This document shows, in pieces, positions 8,081 through 16,359 of a stretch of 64,000 bases of DNA (position 1 is its first letter; the number at the start of each line of letters is the position of its first letter). A model generated the notes under the pieces. That model ran no database searches. It saw only the letters and a list, made by a program, of their open reading frames with translations, and was not told where the DNA came from. The stretch covers positions 2,144,227-2,208,226 of the forward strand of contig NZ_JAUSVL010000001.1 of assembly GCF_030814695.1 (NCBI RefSeq), written 5' to 3'. A program made the translations under genes and the position numbers. This DNA is from Oligosphaera ethanolica (GTDB taxonomy: Bacteria; Verrucomicrobiota; Lentisphaeria; Oligosphaerales; Oligosphaeraceae).

Positions 8081-9445
8081 ATGCGCAGCACACTTCGATG
8101 TCTCATCGCAATACTCTTCTTTGGCGCGGCCTGGCACTGCCCGGCTGAAGAAACGCGCCTGGGCAATCGCTTGACGCCGGCGGTCCTGGCTGTTCGCAAA
8201 GCCCTGCCGTGGGTGGTCAACATTGGCACTGAACAGGTCATACGTGTCGATGATGGCTATGATGTCTTTTATAACGATTTTTTCAAATGGTATTCCCCAC
8301 GCTCGAAAGAGGTCATTGAGTACTTCCCCTTGGGTAGTGGTGTGATAGTCGACCCGCGTGGGCTGGTAGTGACCAACTACCACGTCATCCAGCGGGCGCA
8401 ACGCATTGAGATCCGGCTGTGGGACGGCACCACTCATCAGGCCGAACTCGTGGGTTTCGACGCCTCCAACGACCTGTGCCTGCTGCGCCTCGTCGGCGAT
8501 TTCAAGGACAAGCCCTTGGCCACGGCGGCTTTTGCCCTGCCGGACGACGTGCTGCTGGGCGAAACCGTGCTCAGCGTGGGCAATCCCTTCGGCCTGGAAC
8601 ACAGCGTCTCGCAGGGGGTCATCAGCGCCATCAACCGCAAACTCGAAGATGGCGAAACCACCTATGACGACATTTTGCAGACGGACGCCGCCATCAACCC
8701 CGGCAACAGCGGTGGCCCACTGATTAATCTCAATGGCGAGCTGATCGGCTTGAATCTGGCCATTCGTCACGACGCCCAAGGCATCGGCTTCGTCATACCG
8801 ATGAAGCGCATTGAGCAATTCCTCAGCCACTGGCTGCTCCCGGAGCGTTTTTCGTCGGCTTGCCTCGGCATGGTCTTGGACCAGCCTTTTGTGATGGGCA
8901 ACAAGGGCATCATCCTGCCCGAGGTGATGTCCTGCAGCGACACGCACCGCGCCGGCTTGCAGAAGGGCGACGAAGTCGTCGCCGTCAATGACCAGCCCAT
9001 CCGCCGCCTGGCTGATTTCGGGCGTGCGGTGTGGGCGCTGCGGACCGGGGACAACGTGCGCATGACGCTCGCGGCTGGCCGTGAGGTCACGACCACCGTC
9101 GGCACCATGCGGGCTCCCAAGCTGATCCAAACCCGCCTGGGCCTGCAGGTGCAAAAACTGACTAGGACTCTGAACGAGGCGATGGGCTTCAAGCCGGATT
9201 TGGCCGGCCTGACCATCAGCGAAATATACCCCGAGGGCGCTTTTGCCCGCCAACAGCCGACCTGGCGACAAGTCTTGAAGCGTGGCGACGTGATCATACA
9301 GGTCGAAGACCGGCTGACGCCGGATGAAAACGCCCTGGCAGAAGTCCTCAGCAAGACTCGCAGCGGCCAAAACCTGCGACTGATTGTCCTTTCACTGCAA
9401 GGCCGTCACTACGTGACACTGGCCGTCGACATCACGCTGAATTGA
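8081..9445 (+). CDS. HtrA/DegP-like trypsin-fold protease with two PDZ domains
   Basis: The 454-residue precursor has an N-terminal signal peptide (MRSTLRCLIAILFFGAAWHC) and an S1C protease domain with the full triad: H101 in VTNYHV, D131 in ASNDLCLL and S210 in NPGNSGGPL. Two PDZ-like regions follow at about 265-360 and 365-454. The expected site is the periplasm, where such proteins degrade or refold misfolded envelope proteins, relevant in a cell that exports multi-thousand-residue surface proteins. The start at 8081 is chosen for the signal peptide; the open frame extends to 7982 into repeat sequence. Gene symbol is withheld because degP, degQ and degS types cannot be separated. Confidence 0.92.
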   Translation: MRSTLRCLIAILFFGAAWHCPAEETRLGNRLTPAVLAVRKALPWVVNIGTEQVIRVDDGYDVFYNDFFKWYSPRSKEVIEYFPLGSGVIVDPRGLVVTNYHVIQRAQRIEIRLWDGTTHQAELVGFDASNDLCLLRLVGDFKDKPLATAAFALPDDVLLGETVLSVGNPFGLEHSVSQGVISAINRKLEDGETTYDDILQTDAAINPGNSGGPLINLNGELIGLNLAIRHDAQGIGFVIPMKRIEQFLSHWLLPERFSSACLGMVLDQPFVMGNKGIILPEVMSCSDTHRAGLQKGDEVVAVNDQPIRRLADFGRAVWALRTGDNVRMTLAAGREVTTTVGTMRAPKLIQTRLGLQVQKLTRTLNEAMGFKPDLAGLTISEIYPEGAFARQQPTWRQVLKRGDVIIQVEDRLTPDENALAEVLSKTRSGQNLRLIVLSLQGRHYVTLAVDITLN

Positions 9446-9567
9446 CGCGGCCACGCGGTTGCAGTTGCCAGCATTGACAATATGGTAAGAGTCGTGCCCG
9501 GGCACGCTGCCAGCACAACCTCTTCACCACGCCATTCACGACTCCCACAGCGAGGATAGCACCATCA

Positions 9568-9840
9568 ATGACATTTCGTGATTTCATGCTGGTCGTCGTT
9601 CTGCTTGCACTCGCCGCTGTAGCCGTAGTCGTCCTGGCGCCGCCCCTAGCCGAAGTGCGGCGCCTGCGCCAGGAAATCGCCGACCTGCAGGAGAAGCAGA
9701 AGGATCAGGACGAACGCTTCGTCTTGATGCGGCAGGAGATGGACGACCTCCAGCGCGGCGATCCGCGCGCCATCGAACGCGTCGCCCGGGAAAAATTTGG
9801 CTACTGTCGTCCCGGTGAAGAAATCATTCACATGGACTAA
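9568..9840 (+). CDS. FtsB/DivIC-like septum formation initiator
   Basis: The 90-residue protein has a short cytoplasmic start, one transmembrane helix (about residues 7-25), a coiled coil (EVRRLRQEIADLQEKQKDQDERFVLM region) and the family-typical end with ERVAREKFGYCRPGEE, which matches the conserved ARE-x-x-GY/P-GE of septum formation initiators. It would join the FtsQLB-like divisome subcomplex. Weak -35/-10-like elements (TTGCAG 9459, TATGGT 9481) lie upstream. The fumarase-like gene starts four bases after its stop, so they are probably co-transcribed. Confidence 0.85.
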   Translation: MTFRDFMLVVVLLALAAVAVVVLAPPLAEVRRLRQEIADLQEKQKDQDERFVLMRQEMDDLQRGDPRAIERVAREKFGYCRPGEEIIHMD

Positions 9841-9844
9841 GCCG

Positions 9845-10435
9845 ATGGCACTTCCCCGCGAGATAATTCTGCCTTTTGCCGACACGACGGTCCGTGGCCT
9901 TGAACTCGGCGAGCCGCTGTTGCTGACTGGCGTGATCCACACCGCCCGTGACGCGGCGCACAAGCGCCTGGCCGGCGGCACCGAGCCGGCGGCGGGCCTG
10001 GACCTCGGTAATGCGGTGATCTACCACTGCGGGCCAGTGGTTATCCGCGATGCCTCCGGCCGCTGGCAGGTTACGGCAGCGGGGCCGACGACCTCAAGCC
10101 GTGAAGAGCCCTACATGGCCGCGCTCATTGCCCGCTTTCACCTGCGCGGAATCATCGGCAAGGGCGGCATGGGGCCGGCGACGGCCCAGGCCTGCCGTGA
10201 GTACGGCTGCGTCTATCTCCACGCCGTCGGCGGCGCCGCACAGGTGCTGGCTGACTGTGTCGAGGAAATTCCCGATGTGTATTACCTGGATGAGTTCGGC
10301 GCACCGGAGGCCGTATGGGTCATGCGCGTGCGGCGTTTCCCGGTAATCGTCACTATGGATGCCCACGGCAACAGCCTGCATCAGCAGGTGCTGGATGATT
10401 CGCGGCGACAACTCCAAGAGCTTGGGCTGGCCTGA
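9845..10435 (+). CDS. Class I (Fe-S) fumarate hydratase beta-subunit-like protein
   Basis: The 196-residue protein matches the C-terminal domain/beta subunit of iron-sulfur fumarase and L(+)-tartrate dehydratase: GEPLLLTGVIHTARDAAHKR, YHCGPV, GKGGMG and the late PEAVWVMRVRRFPVIVTMDAHG. The beta subunit contributes to substrate binding while the alpha subunit carries the 4Fe-4S cluster. No alpha subunit lies beside it, so the partner must be elsewhere or this is an orphan. It begins four bases after the ftsB-like stop. Confidence 0.88.
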   Translation: MALPREIILPFADTTVRGLELGEPLLLTGVIHTARDAAHKRLAGGTEPAAGLDLGNAVIYHCGPVVIRDASGRWQVTAAGPTTSSREEPYMAALIARFHLRGIIGKGGMGPATAQACREYGCVYLHAVGGAAQVLADCVEEIPDVYYLDEFGAPEAVWVMRVRRFPVIVTMDAHGNSLHQQVLDDSRRQLQELGLA

Positions 10436-10481
10436 AATCCGGGCAGCGGGGAATCGTCGCCAGCAAACCTATTGCCAGCCG

Positions 10482-11309
10482 TCACGGCGTTTGCCGGCTG
10501 CACTCTTGGAGGCCTTCCTGCCAATGCGGGATAGCCACGGCGAAGGCCTTTTTAAACTTCGCCTTGTCCAGCACGCTGAATGACGGCCGTTGCGCGCGAG
10601 TCGGGTAGTCGCAGCTGCGGATGGGCTCGATGCGGCAGCGCAGAGAGCACTGCGCCATGATAGCCACCGCAAAATCGTACCAAGAGCAGACACCTTCGTC
10701 GCTGTAGTGGTAGATTTCACGCCGACCATCGCGCAGCTGCGGCAGAACAGCGATGATCGCCGAGGCTAGATGCCCCGCGTAGGTCGGCGTGCCGACCTGG
10801 TCAAACACCACGCGCAAAGGCCCACCACCGGCCGCCAGGCGGCGCATGGTCTTATAGAAATTCTGCCCGTGGGGCGAGTAGAGCCATGACGAACGGATGA
10901 CCACGGCGCTAGCCGCTGCGGCCAAGCAGGCATTCTCGCCGGCTAGTTTGCTGCGGCCGTAGACCGACAGTGGGCGCGCTGCATCCGTCTCCACATAGGG
11001 CCGGGGCGATTCGCCATTGAAGACGTAGTCGGTGGAGATATGCACGATGCGGCGGCCGTGGCGGGCAAGGAAAAGCGGCCCGAGGTGGTTCACGGCATCA
11101 GCGCGGACGGGGTCGTCTTCGGCGCGGTCCACCGCCGTATAAGCCGCGCAGTTGATGACGGCCTCATAATCGCGGCGAGCAAACAGGGCAGCGACGGCGT
11201 CTTCGCAACTGATATCGACATCGTCCACATCGACGTACTCGGCGCGGTCCTGCAGCTGTGTCCGCAGCTCCGTGCCCAGCTGGCCATTGGCACCGACGAC
11301 TAGCAGCAT
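10482..11309 (-). CDS. rfbD: dTDP-4-dehydrorhamnose reductase
   Basis: The 275-residue enzyme has the Rossmann motif GANGQLG at residues 6-12, the catalytic YxxxK as YGRSKLAGE (about 134-142), the strand HISTDYVFNG and the family-typical VFDQVGTPTYAGHLA. It reduces dTDP-4-keto-L-rhamnose to dTDP-L-rhamnose, the precursor for rhamnose in LPS, exopolysaccharide or glycoprotein glycans. AAGGAG upstream supports the ATG. Its start overlaps the rfbC stop by ten bases, so the pair is translated in tandem. Confidence 0.95.
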   Translation of the reverse strand: MLLVVGANGQLGTELRTQLQDRAEYVDVDDVDISCEDAVAALFARRDYEAVINCAAYTAVDRAEDDPVRADAVNHLGPLFLARHGRRIVHISTDYVFNGESPRPYVETDAARPLSVYGRSKLAGENACLAAAASAVVIRSSWLYSPHGQNFYKTMRRLAAGGGPLRVVFDQVGTPTYAGHLASAIIAVLPQLRDGRREIYHYSDEGVCSWYDFAVAIMAQCSLRCRIEPIRSCDYPTRAQRPSFSVLDKAKFKKAFAVAIPHWQEGLQECSRQTP

Positions 11310-11848
11310 GGCTGGTACTCCTTGAAACTGGGCAGCGCGCGGTCTTTGTCCGACAACACTGCGGCCGCGCTGGGCACGCCCCAGTCGATGTCGAGATCGG
11401 GGTCGTCATAGCGGATGCCGCCCTCGGCGGCGCGACAGTAAAAGTGATCGCATTTGTAGCTGATGACCGCGCTCTCGCTGAGGACGGCGAAACCATGTGC
11501 GAAGCCGGGCGGGATATACAGTCCACGGAGGTTTTCCGCCGAGAGGTCCACGGTCAGATGCCGGCCATAGCTGGGCGAGCCCGGGCGCAAGTCCACCACG
11601 ACATCGCGAATACGGCCGCTCAGAACCCGGATGTACTTGGCCTGAGCATGCTCGCCGCGCTGAAAATGCAGACCGCGAATGGTGCCGTACACCGACTGCG
11701 ATTGGTTGTCCTGAACAAAATCGGTAGCAATGCCATGCGCGGCAAAATCGCGCTGGTTATAGCTTTCGAAAAAATACCCGCGTCCGTCGCAATGCAGCGT
11801 CGGTTCAACGATGACGACGCCGCTGATATAAGTGTCGATGAAGATCAT
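11300..11848 (-). CDS. rfbC: dTDP-4-dehydrorhamnose 3,5-epimerase
   Basis: The 182-residue protein is a cupin-fold RmlC epimerase. It has the N-terminal DGRGYFFESYN, the catalytic-His segment IRGLHFQRGEHAQAK, the RDVVVDLRPGSP strand and the IPPGFAHGF motif. It acts just before RfbD in dTDP-L-rhamnose synthesis. The start at 11848 is preferred over 11866 because GGGGAG lies five bases upstream, while the outer ATG has no ribosome-binding site. rfbA and rfbB are not in the window. Confidence 0.95.
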   Translation of the reverse strand: MIFIDTYISGVVIVEPTLHCDGRGYFFESYNQRDFAAHGIATDFVQDNQSQSVYGTIRGLHFQRGEHAQAKYIRVLSGRIRDVVVDLRPGSPSYGRHLTVDLSAENLRGLYIPPGFAHGFAVLSESAVISYKCDHFYCRAAEGGIRYDDPDLDIDWGVPSAAAVLSDKDRALPSFKEYQPCC

Positions 11849-12074
11849 GGTGCTCCCCGTAGACATACTGAAGGGACGCTATCAGGCGCCGTGCAAAAAT
11901 TCGTCGATAAACATCTGAACAGTCCAGTAGCTAATGAAGCTTCGCTGGAGAGCAATTTTCACCAGGCAGGCAAGCTGTCCTTGCGGGGCGCGGCGGCCGG
12001 CTTCCTTGCGGGACATAACATAGCGCGCCGAGGCGTTCCTGCTCCGCGTTCGTGGCTGAAAAACCGCCCCGGGG

Positions 12075-13181
12075 GCAAGCGGTCAGTCATTAATACCAGC
12101 CGTTATCGCCAGCGCCTCCCACCTACGCCCGAGTGGGGCATGACTACGGCGGATTGTCGCTCACAGCTGAGAAGAAACGAGCATCAAAGCGTCGAGATCG
12201 GTTCGTCGGAACTCACAACGAAAAACACCCAAATGACACGGACAAGGCAGCTGAAGTCATCCTGATCCACAAAATTCTTTTATTCGGTGATTTACATGCT
12301 TGTCACGGGGCAATATTATGGCTATTTTTCCTGCGGTTCTTGAAATCAGCCCACCCACCCAAATGGGGGTTCCCCCACCTATATGGTCGCGCGCGAAACT
12401 GACTTCGCACGAGCTGGGGACCACACAGTATCAATGACTCCTATGAAACCGCTGCTCTTCATTTAACGGTATCCATGGCACTTGTTGTTTCAACCAAGCA
12501 GCCTTTTCTCGTCGTGCATTTCCGCCGCGAAGCGGCAGAAGCGCTGAAAGCGCGGCCTAAGATAGCCCAGGGCAAGGGCCCGCAGGGCGCGTCGCCCTGG
12601 GTAAGGGCCCGACCAGAAATGAACCCTGCAGGGGCCACCTAAAAAAACACCGTGCAGGGTGCCTAGGTACAGGAAAGGGAAGACACATCGTTCCATTGCC
12701 TCTTTGGCCCCAGTCAGCTTCGCCGACTGGGGCCAAAGAGGCCGAGGAACACGAATATAGTCGCCGTTGTACCCAGGGCGGCGCACGCTTTCAGCGTGCT
12801 TGCCCTGGGCTGGTATGTTACGCGCTTTCAGCGCTGCTGCCGCTTCGCGGCCAAGGTATACCGGTGGCGCGCTAGGCTCCGCATGCTGGCCTCCTGCGAC
12901 GCTGCGGGCTGAAAACTCGCAGCACGGCCGCAATACGGGCGCGTGACGCTACGGGAGACGGGCGCGCTAGGCTCCGCACGCTGGCCTCCTGCGACGCTGC
13001 GGGCTGAAAACCCGCAGCACGGCCGCAATACGGGCGCGTGACGCTGCGGGAGACGGGCGCGTGACGCTACGGGAGACGGGCGCGTGACGCTGCGGGAGGC
13101 GGGCACGTGACGCTGCGGGAGACGGGCGCGCTTGGCTCAGCATACTGCGGGAAAGGCTAGTATCAATGGGTGACCGATTAC
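12075..13181. repeat. Large repeat island with inverted ends, copy 3
   Basis: The ends at about 12075-12096 and 13160-13181 are degenerate versions of the terminal repeats of copy 2 (cores CGGTCAGTCATTAATAC and, on the other strand, CGGTCACCCATTGATAC). Inside, the palindrome module occurs forward (about 12525-12605) and inverted (about 12697-12851), separated by a CCCTGCAGG/GTGCAGGG-containing stretch. A tandem array fills 12866-13130. Nothing coding is supported in the gap between rfbC and the 1008-aa gene; 11849-12074 shows no feature. Confidence 0.55.
12866..13130. repeat. Tandem 95-bp and 23-bp repeats
   Basis: A 95-bp unit beginning GCGCTAGGCTCCGCA is duplicated (12866-12960 and 12961-13055) with a few substitutions. 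Its last part, a 23-bp unit containing GCGTGACGCTGCGGGAG, is then amplified in about four further near-perfect copies to 13130. Confidence 0.8.
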
Positions 13182-13330
13182 CCGGGAGGGTCTCTTCACC
13201 GCGCCCTCCGGGACGTTATCCTTGCGAGGGGCCAAAACTATGAATGTCGCTGCCCGATATGAATAGGCCAGTGACTGATGAATGCTCGTGTTCAGTATGC
13301 CAAAATTGATGCTTGCGGGGACGCATCTTT

Positions 13331-16300
13331 TCAGCGAACGACGACGCTGAAAATAAAATCACCTTCAGCGCCGCCGGCCAGTGAACCGATAAAAACGGCG
13401 CGGACATTGGTGACGCTGGGGTCATTGCCGGCGCCAACATTATCGGCGGACCAAGATATGCCGCCATTGCGGGAGACTTCGAAGGATACACCGGTCAAGC
13501 CGGCCGGCAAGGGCATGGTTACGTTGGCGCTTTGCAGGACGTAGGCAGTATGGGAGGGTATTTGGTCCTGGATAGTCAGCTGCGCGAGCCCTGTAGCGCT
13601 CTTGTTGAAGAAGGTCGTCGTATAGATAATCTGCTGACCAGGCAGAACGGAAGCGCCTGGAGCCGGGTCAGAATTTTTCGTCAGTGCGAGGTCTCCAGCG
13701 ACAACGAAGGTGACGTCGGTTACGATATGCATGGGCGTTGCGGCTAACCGCATGGCTGGTGCGGCGGGGTCATTGGCGCTGACACCGATGGCAGTGACGT
13801 CGACCGTGCCTTGCGGGATACTGCCGGGAGCATAGATTCGCAGACGGAAATTGCCGGTACTGCCGGGAGCACCGGCTTTGGCCAGATCAAGATAGTATTT
13901 TTCCGTCCCGTCGCTGGGGTCGATAGCTCTTGGCAGGTTGGCACTGCCGTCTGAAGTCTGAATCTGGTGATTCCACGCAGGCGTTCCGGGGGTAAGGGTC
14001 AGATAGAAGCGATTGCCTCTTTCGCCAAAATTGGTCACGGCATGTTCATAGACCGTAACGCTGCCTGCCTCAATCGTCCCCTGGCGATTGGGCCGCAGTT
14101 CAAAGCGATCCTGCCACATCACCATCGCGCGGTTGTCCTGTTCCGCGAAAACGCTGGAAAGATTAGTCGAAGTCGCGCGGAAGATGAGCGTGTGCACATC
14201 CTGAACGGTGTCCGCATTGGCGTCGGCAATTGCGTCAGCGGGGATCATGACTCGGGCAATAAGATAATCACGGCCACCCGGTGGGACAGTGGCCGTCCTC
14301 AACACTGGCAGCAATTCATTGGCATCAAGCTGGCCATTTTGATTCAAGTCCCGGAAGTAGCTCACTTTCCAGCCCGCCGGCGCGGCGGTTGTTGACAGTG
14401 TATAAGTGTCGGCTTCACCGTTCAGCGGCGCGAGATTCTGCACGATCAACGGGTAGTCAAGGACATCTCCGGGGGCGCCGCTAAACTGGAACGGCGTGGG
14501 ATCGGGAGTCAGGCTGCCTGGCGGCAGGTGATTACTCAGGGCCATCGTCGGCGCAGACACGGCTACAACGATATTCTCAGTCGTATCGGACTGGGTCGGG
14601 TTGAGCACCGAGCTGGCTTGCAGAACAAGCAGGAGCTCAGGGTCATTACCTGATGCAATGGCGTTTTCAGGGATTTCAACCCGGATGACAATATCGGCGT
14701 AGTGCAGCGGGTTTGCCAAATCCGTTCCGGATGGCGGCAAAGGGCCGGTGTCGATGACGCCGTCGCTGCCGGTGTCGCGCAGGGGCGTAACGCCATCGCT
14801 TTTAAAGAATGAGAAGGTCCAACCGTTTGGATTACTGGTCAGCGGCGCTCCACCGGTCGTGCGCAGTGTGATATTGAAGCTATCCGTGCCAGAGCCCGTG
14901 TTGAGGACACGGTTGGTGAAATAGACAAACGTGCCGGCTTGGGCAAGAGCAACGGCCTGTGAGTCATTACTGAGGCTTCCCCCGTCATCAGCCGGCGTCA
15001 ATGGCGGCGGAGACAATTCGAAATCAGTATCGCGAATGATTACGCCGGTCTGACCGCGGACAAACACAACAACGTCGTTGATGGCCTTGACAGTCTGTAT
15101 TCCGAGTGCGTTGGTGTCATAACTTGCGTAAGCGACATTGATCAAAGCCTGGTCAGTCGTTCCGGCGGGTACGGTGCCATCAAAAGTGAAACTGATGGCG
15201 GCGCCGACCGGCAGATCGTGATTGCCGCCGCTGCCGTCGCTGCTGACGTAAGCGATGACCGTATCGCCATTGACGTAGGCGCTATGCCAATTCCAGGAGG
15301 GGTCGCTCACGTCCAGAGCGGTGTTGTTCTGACTGGAATAGATGATGGTGCCGTTGACTCCTGGAGGTTGCGAAGCAATGGCGGCATTGCTTATTGGCAA
15401 GGGCAAACCACTACCGCTGACGGTCGGGATGATATCGAAGAGAACCACGCCCTGATGTGAATTGAGGGTTCCGTCAACAGTCAAAACGCGACGCAGTGCG
15501 GGAGCGCTGCCGACACTGTTGCCGGTGACCGTGTAGGTTATGACGCCGCCGGGAATGGCCTCGGTAACGTTGGCGGCTTTAGTAACGGTCATGACAGCAT
15601 CGTCGACAATCAGCACCTGGGAGATATTTTGGCTCACCAAAGGGGATATCGGGTCGGTGGCAGTGGGGTCGCCCACGGAGGCACCCTCGATACCCATGTA
15701 ACTGCTGGCGCCGGGCGCGGCCCCCGCGGGGACCCTAAAAACCAGGAGGAGATTAACGATATCACCGGGTTGGTATTGGCAGCCCAGGTCACCGATTTGC
15801 AGTTCCCCGGCTTCAACCTGGCCGTTGCCATTGGCGTCGCGCCAACTGCCGACCTGGATATCGTCGTTGTCGACCACGCCGTCAGCATTGCCATCTTTGA
15901 TCACAAGCATACCCGTGTCGCCATCGGCCAGTTTGGGCAGATAGTTGCTTGAGCCATGGATGAAGACCGGGGCAATACGGGCGTTATCAGCGGCATTGCC
16001 GGTAAATTTCAGGCTGTAGTTGATAACGACGCGGGTGTTGGGCGTGGTCGACACGGCACGCAGAATTTGGCCGGGTGTACCGGGCGGGGCATCCCCGTCG
16101 GGCAGTATTTCGATGTTGTAGACGGGTAGGACTTCAATCAGAACCTCATTGGAGGGTGCGTCATAGAGGCGGCCACTATCATCCATGCGTTGGAACTGAA
16201 TGACGGCGTGGTTGCGGATAATGGTACCGGCAGGGGTCAGGGCGGCATTGAGAACGCCGCCCAGCAGGGCCAGCAGCAGCATGATGGCCAGCGCGACATG

Positions 16301-16357
16301 ACGCCGGCGCCTTGGCCGCAGCAGAATCTGGCTGTTAACATCTTCAACGCTAGGCAT
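13331..16357 (-). CDS. Secreted DUF11-repeat surface protein (1008 aa)
   Basis: After a basic start and hydrophobic signal segment (HVALAIMLLLALLGGVLNA, about 20-38) the mature N-terminus ALTPAGTIIRNHAVIQF matches two other proteins of the cluster. Several DUF11/TIGR01451-type Ig-like modules follow, including calcium-binding-like D-x-N-x-D-G stretches (DGNADGVVDNDD, DLNQNGQLDANE). The last 120 residues form the C-terminal module shared in the cluster (SRNGGISW, VTNVRA, final FIFSVVVR). It starts two bases after the stop of the 5003-aa gene, so translation is probably coupled. It is expected on the cell surface or outside the cell; a structural or adhesive role is inferred. Confidence 0.88.
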   Translation of the reverse strand: MPSVEDVNSQILLRPRRRRHVALAIMLLLALLGGVLNAALTPAGTIIRNHAVIQFQRMDDSGRLYDAPSNEVLIEVLPVYNIEILPDGDAPPGTPGQILRAVSTTPNTRVVINYSLKFTGNAADNARIAPVFIHGSSNYLPKLADGDTGMLVIKDGNADGVVDNDDIQVGSWRDANGNGQVEAGELQIGDLGCQYQPGDIVNLLLVFRVPAGAAPGASSYMGIEGASVGDPTATDPISPLVSQNISQVLIVDDAVMTVTKAANVTEAIPGGVITYTVTGNSVGSAPALRRVLTVDGTLNSHQGVVLFDIIPTVSGSGLPLPISNAAIASQPPGVNGTIIYSSQNNTALDVSDPSWNWHSAYVNGDTVIAYVSSDGSGGNHDLPVGAAISFTFDGTVPAGTTDQALINVAYASYDTNALGIQTVKAINDVVVFVRGQTGVIIRDTDFELSPPPLTPADDGGSLSNDSQAVALAQAGTFVYFTNRVLNTGSGTDSFNITLRTTGGAPLTSNPNGWTFSFFKSDGVTPLRDTGSDGVIDTGPLPPSGTDLANPLHYADIVIRVEIPENAIASGNDPELLLVLQASSVLNPTQSDTTENIVVAVSAPTMALSNHLPPGSLTPDPTPFQFSGAPGDVLDYPLIVQNLAPLNGEADTYTLSTTAAPAGWKVSYFRDLNQNGQLDANELLPVLRTATVPPGGRDYLIARVMIPADAIADANADTVQDVHTLIFRATSTNLSSVFAEQDNRAMVMWQDRFELRPNRQGTIEAGSVTVYEHAVTNFGERGNRFYLTLTPGTPAWNHQIQTSDGSANLPRAIDPSDGTEKYYLDLAKAGAPGSTGNFRLRIYAPGSIPQGTVDVTAIGVSANDPAAPAMRLAATPMHIVTDVTFVVAGDLALTKNSDPAPGASVLPGQQIIYTTTFFNKSATGLAQLTIQDQIPSHTAYVLQSANVTMPLPAGLTGVSFEVSRNGGISWSADNVGAGNDPSVTNVRAVFIGSLAGGAEGDFIFSVVVR

Positions 16358-16359
16358 GA

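Noticed and set aside
11258-12265. 335-aa open frame on the plus strand
   Set aside because: Antisense to rfbC and then running into non-coding sequence; no motif.
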